Assembly: GCF_008932115.1 (NCBI RefSeq)
Contig: NZ_CP044543.1
Span: 2,486,501 to 2,550,500 of the forward strand
DNA: 64,000 nucleotides
Direction: 5' to 3'
Source of the DNA: Bradyrhizobium betae
GTDB taxonomy: Bacteria; Pseudomonadota; Alphaproteobacteria; Rhizobiales; Xanthobacteraceae
The stretch's first letter is position 1. Each line of letters begins with the position of its first letter. Of this stretch, positions 59,776-64,000 are shown piece after piece. Position numbers and translations under genes: made by a program. The notes beneath the pieces were generated by a model. It had not been told where the DNA came from, made no database searches, and saw only the letters and a program-made list of their open reading frames with translations.

Positions 59776-60624
59776 TCAGGCCACCGCGCGCCTTCCAATG
59801 ATCGCGAACCGCAGCTTGCTCGAGACAAAATCGATCGCAGCAACGGCGACCAGAATCATCAGAATGAGGAACGACACCTTCTGCCATTCCAGCACGCGAA
59901 TCTGTTCGGCGAGCTGCAGCCCGATGCCGCCGGCGCCGACGATGCCGATGATGGTGGCCGAGCGCGTGTTGGATTCGATGAAATAGAGCACCTGGCCGGC
60001 GATCACGGGCAGCACCTGCGGCAACAGGCCAAACCGGATCTCGTGCAGCGGACTGCCGCCGGAAGCACGGATGCCCTCGACCTGCTTCTGGTCGGCGCCC
60101 TCGATCGCCTCCGAGAACAGCTTGCCGAAGGCGCCGAAATCCGACACGGCGATGGCGAGCACGCCGGCGAACGGGCCGAGCCCGACGACATTGATCCACA
60201 CCAGCGCCCAGATCAGCGTGTCGACGCCGCGGATCGAATCCAGGAAGCGCCGGATGGGAAAGCGCAGGATCTTCGACGGCACGATGTTGCGCGCGGCCAG
60301 CAGGCTGACGGGAAGTGCGAACACCGCGGCGAGCGTGGTGCCGAGCAGCGCGATCGAGAGCGTCTCCCCGAGCGCCTTCAGATAGACCGGCAGCGAGGAG
60401 CCGGGATCCGGCGGGATCATCATCAGGCTGATCCAGCCGAGCTGGCTGAGGCCGGCGAAGAAGCGCGACGGCGAGAAGTCGAGATCGACGAGGCCGTAGA
60501 CCAGGATCGCGAAGGCCGCGACGATCATCGCGGGCGTCGCAAGCCGCGCCGAGGCCGGCCGGTCGAACACATCGGGGTAGCGCGCGCGAATCTGCGCGGT
60601 ATCGACCTGCTGCGGCCCCGTCAT
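59776..60624 (-). CDS. phnE: Phosphonate ABC transporter permease PhnE (second copy)
   Basis: ATG 60624 overlaps the stop of the preceding phnE (ATGA); 282 residues with five to six membrane segments. The inner-membrane permease motif reads EAIEGADQKQVEGIRASGG, with the LIWALVWINVVGLGPFAGVL block and the late GIVGAGGIGLQLAEQIRVLE. The pair of PhnE subunits forms the channel for PhnD-PhnC. Confidence 0.95.
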   Translation of the reverse strand: MTGPQQVDTAQIRARYPDVFDRPASARLATPAMIVAAFAILVYGLVDLDFSPSRFFAGLSQLGWISLMMIPPDPGSSLPVYLKALGETLSIALLGTTLAAVFALPVSLLAARNIVPSKILRFPIRRFLDSIRGVDTLIWALVWINVVGLGPFAGVLAIAVSDFGAFGKLFSEAIEGADQKQVEGIRASGGSPLHEIRFGLLPQVLPVIAGQVLYFIESNTRSATIIGIVGAGGIGLQLAEQIRVLEWQKVSFLILMILVAVAAIDFVSSKLRFAIIGRRAVA

Positions 60625-61505
60625 CTCCGCGCCTCCTTGCCGAACAAGCGGCCACGCAGCCATCCGGTGGCGATGTCGATGATGAAGACCGTGACGATGA
60701 TGGTGAGCAGGATCGCGCTGACGTCCGAATAATAGAATTTTCGGATGGCGACGACCAGTTCCTGGCCGATGCCGCCGGCGCCGACGAAGCCCATCACCGA
60801 GGCTTCGCGGACGTTGATCTCGAAGCGCAGCAGCGCATAGCTCGCATAACCCGCGGTGACCTGCGGCACGATGGCAAAGCGCATGCAGGAGAGCCAGCTC
60901 GCACCGGTCGAGCGGACACCTTCGACCGGCTTCATGTCGGCATTCTCGACGATCTCCGAGAACAGCTTGCCGAGCGCACCGGTGGAGTGGATCGCGATCG
61001 CCAGCACGCCCGCCATCGGGCCGAGCCCGAAGGCGATGACGAAGATCAGCGCGAAGACGATTCCGGGCACCGTGCGCGCGAATTCGAGCAGGCGACGCAC
61101 CACGAAGCGCAGCCAGGGTGCGGGCGAGGTGTTCTCCGCCGCGAAAAAATTCAGCACGAACGCAAAGGTCGCGCCGATCAGCGTGCCGACATAGCTGATC
61201 AGCAGGGTCTCGCCCAGCATCTTCAGCCATTTGCGCCAGCCCCACAGCCATTCGCCGAAATCGGTCCAGACCCGCTGGCCGTTGTCGAGGGTGAAGATGC
61301 GGTCGAAATAGCTGACGAAATTGCCGAAATAGGTGAAGAGCGTGCGCAGGTTCACTTCGGCGCCGATCGCGGCGAGAAGCAATGCGGCGGCGAACACCGC
61401 GGCTCCGAACAGGAGACGCCATCGCCTGCGCGCGACTGCCTGGCCATAGGCGGCGTTCAGCGCAGCCAATTGCTGCTCGGGCAGGATCGAAACCGCGATG
61501 GTCAT
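60621..61505 (-). CDS. phnE: Phosphonate ABC transporter permease PhnE (first copy)
   Basis: This 294-residue permease has an N-terminal membrane segment near residues 30-50 and a periplasmic loop, then EFARTVPGIVFALIFVIAFG, SEIVENADMKPVEGVRSTGA (EAA-type loop) and GFVGAGGIGQELVVAIRKFY. It is paralogous to the following phnE. It follows phnD after a 75-bp gap that holds a strong hairpin. Confidence 0.95.
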   Translation of the reverse strand: MTIAVSILPEQQLAALNAAYGQAVARRRWRLLFGAAVFAAALLLAAIGAEVNLRTLFTYFGNFVSYFDRIFTLDNGQRVWTDFGEWLWGWRKWLKMLGETLLISYVGTLIGATFAFVLNFFAAENTSPAPWLRFVVRRLLEFARTVPGIVFALIFVIAFGLGPMAGVLAIAIHSTGALGKLFSEIVENADMKPVEGVRSTGASWLSCMRFAIVPQVTAGYASYALLRFEINVREASVMGFVGAGGIGQELVVAIRKFYYSDVSAILLTIIVTVFIIDIATGWLRGRLFGKEARR

Positions 61506-61536
61506 TGGTCTGGAGAGGACCTGTCAAAAAGAGAAA

Positions 61537-61560
61537 GAGCCGGGTCCATCGACCCGGCTC
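61537..61560 (-). terminator. Intercistronic hairpin between phnD and phnE
   Basis: A perfect 10-bp stem, GAGCCGGGTC and GACCCGGCTC around a 4-base loop; on the minus strand it is followed by TTTCTCTTTTT. It could stop part of the transcripts after phnD or protect the phnCD mRNA 3' end, giving more receptor than permease. Confidence 0.72.
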
Positions 61561-61580
61561 AAGTCGCTCGTCCCGAGAAC

Positions 61581-62516
61581 TCAGGACGCCTTCTTCTTAC
61601 GCAGTGCATCGACGAACTTGATCAGCTCGATCGTGCCATCCCAGTCCTTGGTGGTGGCGGGATGAAAACCCTTCTTCTGGCCGTCGGAGAGGCGATCAAA
61701 GGCGACCTTGTCCTTGGCCGGGGCGTCGAAGAACGCCTTGGCGATCGCCGCCTTGGCGCCTTCCGGCAGGTCGGAGTTGTAGGCGTAGGGGCCGTTGATG
61801 ATCGGCGCCGACTTGTGGATAATGCGGAAATTGTCCTTCTTCATCGCCGAGCCGTCGGCGTTCTTCAGCATGCCCTTGGTCAGCATCTGCGCCAGCGTGG
61901 AATCGTCGTCACTGGTCCACTGGTTGGCGGCAACATCGACCGTACCCTGCGCCAGCGCCAGGATCGCGTTCTCGTGGCTGCCGGTGAAGACGACCTTGCC
62001 GAAATAGGTGTCGGCGTCCGCGATGCCCATCTTGTCGAGCTCGAAACGGGGCACGTTGTTGCCGGACGTCGAGTTCGGATCGACGAGGCCGAGGTTCTTG
62101 CCCTTGAGCTGATCGACGCTCTTGTAGGGGCTGTTCGCCTTGACGAAGAACACCGAGTAATAGCCGGTCGAGCCGTCGGCGTTGATGTCGTTGGCGAAGG
62201 CATCGGTCTTGACGCCGGTCAGGCGGGCGCGGGCGAACGACGCCGAGCCGTAGCTGGCGATATGGATGTTGCCGGCGCGCTGGCCTTCGATGACCGCGGC
62301 GTAGTCGTTGGCGATGCGCAGCGTGACCTTCACGCCCAGTTCCTTGGAGAGGTAGCTGACGAACGGCGCCCAGCGCTCGGTGACGCCGGAGGCGTTCTCG
62401 GCCGGAACGACCGCGAAGGTCAATTCGGGATATTTGGCTTTCCAGTCTTCGGCGGAAGCCGACGAGGCGAAAGCGAGCGCGGCGGCGCCGGCAAGAATGA
62501 GTCTGCGAGTGATCAT
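61581..62516 (-). CDS. phnD: Phosphonate ABC transporter substrate-binding protein PhnD
   Basis: ATG 62516 (MITRRLILAGAAALAFASSA) gives 311 residues with a signal peptide cleaved after ASA. Typical blocks: LTFAVVPAENASGVTERWAP, IHIASYGSASFARA, LGLVDPNSTSGNNVPRFELD and SHENAILALAQGTVDVAANQ. It captures phosphonates, in many strains 2-aminoethylphosphonate, in the periplasm. Second gene of the phnC operon. Confidence 0.96.
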   Translation of the reverse strand: MITRRLILAGAAALAFASSASAEDWKAKYPELTFAVVPAENASGVTERWAPFVSYLSKELGVKVTLRIANDYAAVIEGQRAGNIHIASYGSASFARARLTGVKTDAFANDINADGSTGYYSVFFVKANSPYKSVDQLKGKNLGLVDPNSTSGNNVPRFELDKMGIADADTYFGKVVFTGSHENAILALAQGTVDVAANQWTSDDDSTLAQMLTKGMLKNADGSAMKKDNFRIIHKSAPIINGPYAYNSDLPEGAKAAIAKAFFDAPAKDKVAFDRLSDGQKKGFHPATTKDWDGTIELIKFVDALRKKKAS

Positions 62517-62578
62517 GATACCCTCTTCATCGGTTGGGTCGGTTGACGCAAAACTGGCAATCAGGCAGGTGGCGCAGC

Positions 62579-63388
62579 TCAGGCCGCCGCGGCCGTCCCG
62601 AGCGCAGGGACGCCATCGGGGGCCGGCGCGGACGCACCACCCATGACATCGGCGGCTTCGAGATCGTAGAGCTCGCGCGCGACGTGATCGGTCAGCGCGG
62701 CCGGCGCACCGTCGAACACCACGCGGCCCTGCGCCATGCCGATCAGGCGGTCGCAATAGCTGCGCGCCAGGTCGAGCGAATGCAAATTGCAGAGCACGGT
62801 GATGCCGAAGTGCTTGTTGATGCGCAGCAGCGCATCCATGACGATCTTGGTGTTGCGCGGATCGAGCGAGGCGATCGGCTCGTCGGCGAGAATGATGTCG
62901 GGCTGCTGCACCAGCGCGCGGGCGATCGCAACTCGCTGCTGCTGGCCGCCGGAGAGCTGATCGGCACGCTGGGCGGCGAGCGCGGCGATGTCGAACTGTT
63001 CGAGCGCGGACATCGCCAGCGCCTTGTCATGCTCGGGCCATGTCTGCGTGAGCGAGCGCCAGGCCGGCATCGTCGCAAGACGTCCCATCAGGACGTTGGT
63101 CAGCACGTCGAGCCGCCCGACCAGGTTGAATTGCTGGAAGATCATGGCCGAACGCGCCCGCCACTGCCGCAGCTCCTTGCCGCGCAGCGTGGTGACGTCG
63201 AGGCCGTCGAACAGGATGCGGCCCTGTGTCGGCGTCGCGAGGCGGTTGATGGTTCGCAGCAGCGTCGACTTGCCGGCACCGGAGCGCCCGATCACACCGA
63301 CGAAGCCGCCAGGGGAGATTTTGAACGAAGCGTCGTCCACCGCGGCTTTTGCGCCGAAGCGGCACGTCAGACCTTCAACCACCAGCAT
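62579..63388 (-). CDS. phnC: Phosphonate ABC transporter ATP-binding protein PhnC
   Basis: This 269-residue ATPase has Walker [21 protein letters not shown], signature [20 protein letters not shown] and Walker [21 protein letters not shown]. The order phnC-phnD-phnE-phnE is the standard importer layout. A GGAG ribosome site is upstream, and a Pho-box-like repeat lies 44-61 bp before the start. Confidence 0.96.
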   Translation of the reverse strand: MLVVEGLTCRFGAKAAVDDASFKISPGGFVGVIGRSGAGKSTLLRTINRLATPTQGRILFDGLDVTTLRGKELRQWRARSAMIFQQFNLVGRLDVLTNVLMGRLATMPAWRSLTQTWPEHDKALAMSALEQFDIAALAAQRADQLSGGQQQRVAIARALVQQPDIILADEPIASLDPRNTKIVMDALLRINKHFGITVLCNLHSLDLARSYCDRLIGMAQGRVVFDGAPAALTDHVARELYDLEAADVMGGASAPAPDGVPALGTAAAA

Positions 63389-63431
63389 AGAGGGCTCCAG
63401 AGTAGCTGGGGCCCACCGCTAACGCCAGCGC

Positions 63432-63449
63432 TTGACACTTGTGTGACAC
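63432..63449 (-). promoter_or_regulatory. Pho box for the phnCDE operon
   Basis: On the minus strand GTGTCAC-ACAA-GTGTCAA is a direct repeat of a TGTCA core with a 4-base spacer, each five of seven to the PhoB heptamer. It faces phnC, whose ATG is 44 bp downstream. No clear -10 was recognised, so this site is weaker than those at 58810 and 63487. Confidence 0.58.
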
Positions 63450-63486
63450 GCACGATGCGATGCGGCGATGCTACGCACTTCGTCCC

Positions 63487-63515
63487 CTGTCATCGTCTTG
63501 TCATGACATTGTCAT
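63487..63515 (+). promoter_or_regulatory. Triple Pho box for the acyltransferase gene
   Basis: Three heptamers at an exact 11-bp period: CTGTCAT (63487), TTGTCAT (63498) and TTGTCAT (63509), separated by four-base spacers. The first is a perfect PhoB half-site. The last ends 48 bp before the acyltransferase ATG. Confidence 0.82.
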
Positions 63516-63562
63516 CAAGCCGCTCGAAGAGAAACGCCCGCCCTCAAACCGTCGGATGCAAC

Positions 63563-64000
63563 ATGGCCGGCAAGATGCTTTCGGTTCAACCGACCGTCGA
63601 CGCGTCCGCAAAGCTGCAGGAAACCAGGCTCGGCGCCTATACCGAGGTCGGCGCGCGCACGATCCTCACCGAAGTCACGATGGGCGACTACTCCTATGTC
63701 GTGAACGACGCGCAGATCACCTACACCACCATCGGGAAATTCTGCTCGATCGCGGCGATGACGCGCGTCAATCCCGGCAATCATCCGATGCAGCGCGCCA
63801 CACAGGCCCATTTCACCTACCGCTCCAGCGCCTACTTCCCGGGCGAGAGCGACGACGCGGAATTCTTCGACTGGCGGCGCCAGCATCACGTCCATATCGG
63901 CCATGACGTCTGGATCGGTCATGGCGCGGTCGTGCTGCCGGGCCGCAACATCGGCACCGGCGCGGTGATCGCGGCGGGGGCCATCGTCACCAAGGACGTG
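63563..64000 (+). CDS. Phosphonate-locus hexapeptide-repeat acyltransferase (partial, runs off right edge)
   Basis: ATG 63563 begins MAGKMLSVQPTVDASAKLQE; 146 codons are visible and the gene continues. Left-handed beta-helix repeats are seen (VHIGHDVWIGHGAVVLPGRN and NIGTGAVIAAGAIVTKDV), with an active-site His near NPGNHPMQRATQAHF. It belongs to the phosphonate-metabolism-associated DapD/GlmU-like acyltransferase group, which may acylate aminoalkylphosphonates in place of PhnO. It is divergent from phnC and has its own triple Pho box. Confidence 0.9.
   Translation, partial: MAGKMLSVQPTVDASAKLQETRLGAYTEVGARTILTEVTMGDYSYVVNDAQITYTTIGKFCSIAAMTRVNPGNHPMQRATQAHFTYRSSAYFPGESDDAEFFDWRRQHHVHIGHDVWIGHGAVVLPGRNIGTGAVIAAGAIVTKDV

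Overview
The window looks like a chromosomal segment of a Bradyrhizobium-type alphaproteobacterium. The evidence is uniformly high GC, several dispersed palindromic repeat families of the kind scattered through Bradyrhizobium genomes, an enolase-superfamily protein that closely resembles the characterised Bradyrhizobium D-tartrate dehydratase, and a full Pho-type C-P lyase locus. Almost all DNA is coding. Long antisense frames are frequent and were ignored as GC shadows. There is no rRNA, CRISPR array, prophage or recognisable insertion sequence.

Layout. 0-3.3 kb: edge of a TAXI/TRAP transporter gene and small secreted proteins. 3.3-12.7 kb: Nudix hydrolase, thioesterase, aldo/keto reductase, a TPR gene that has lost its stop codon, oleate hydratase, an acyl-CoA ligase, an isochorismatase-type hydrolase and a His/Gly/Tyr-rich secreted peptide. 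12.7-15.3 kb: a three-gene operon (nitrobindin-like protein, RibD-type reductase, flavin amine oxidase). 15.5-20.4 kb: a 14-bp tandem repeat array, a hybrid histidine kinase and two tandem LuxR paralogues that carry the same CAAGTGA word in their leaders. 20.4-24.5 kb: a glycan segment with a 5'-truncated nucleotidyltransferase, two glycosyltransferases and a methyltransferase. 24.7-29.1 kb: a housekeeping run (DUF2948, hisD, UPF0262, LMW phosphatase, maf, yacG, tRNA-Phe). 29-36 kb: redox and stress genes, a TetR/SDR pair with a clear operator, a cNMP-domain thioredoxin-reductase homologue, and tRNA-Thr followed by a composite repeat. 36.7-41.1 kb: MgtC-like protein, tarD with a divergent LysR gene, and a luciferase-like oxidoreductase. 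41.2-46.8 kb: a six-gene catabolic operon (TctC receptor, flavin reductase, FAH-family protein, HpaH-like hydratase, RidA, COG3618 amidohydrolase) divergent from an IclR gene. 47-49.1 kb: metY and an alpha/beta hydrolase. 49.1-50 kb: an internally deleted sulfonate-binding protein and a small gene behind a Cys-rich leader peptide. 51.7-64 kb: the phosphonate locus.

The phosphonate locus is the main coherent system. One operon (phnG-H-I-J-K-L-M-N plus a PNPOx-like gene) encodes the C-P lyase. A second (phnC-D-E-E) encodes the phosphonate importer. phnF (GntR repressor) lies between them, and a hexapeptide acyltransferase is divergent from phnC. Pho-box-like direct repeats stand before phnG, phnC and the acyltransferase gene. 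A perfect 11-6-11 palindrome, probably the PhnF operator, overlaps the predicted phnG promoter. phnP is not present.

The least ordinary signals are the Cys4 leader peptide upstream of sulfonate-type genes, the 14-bp palindromic array sharing a word with the LuxR leaders, the dual PhoB/PhnF promoter, the IclR-type palindrome across a start codon, and several gene remnants (TPR read-through, truncated nucleotidyltransferase, in-frame deleted SsuA-like protein). All family names come from reading the sequence; no database search was run.
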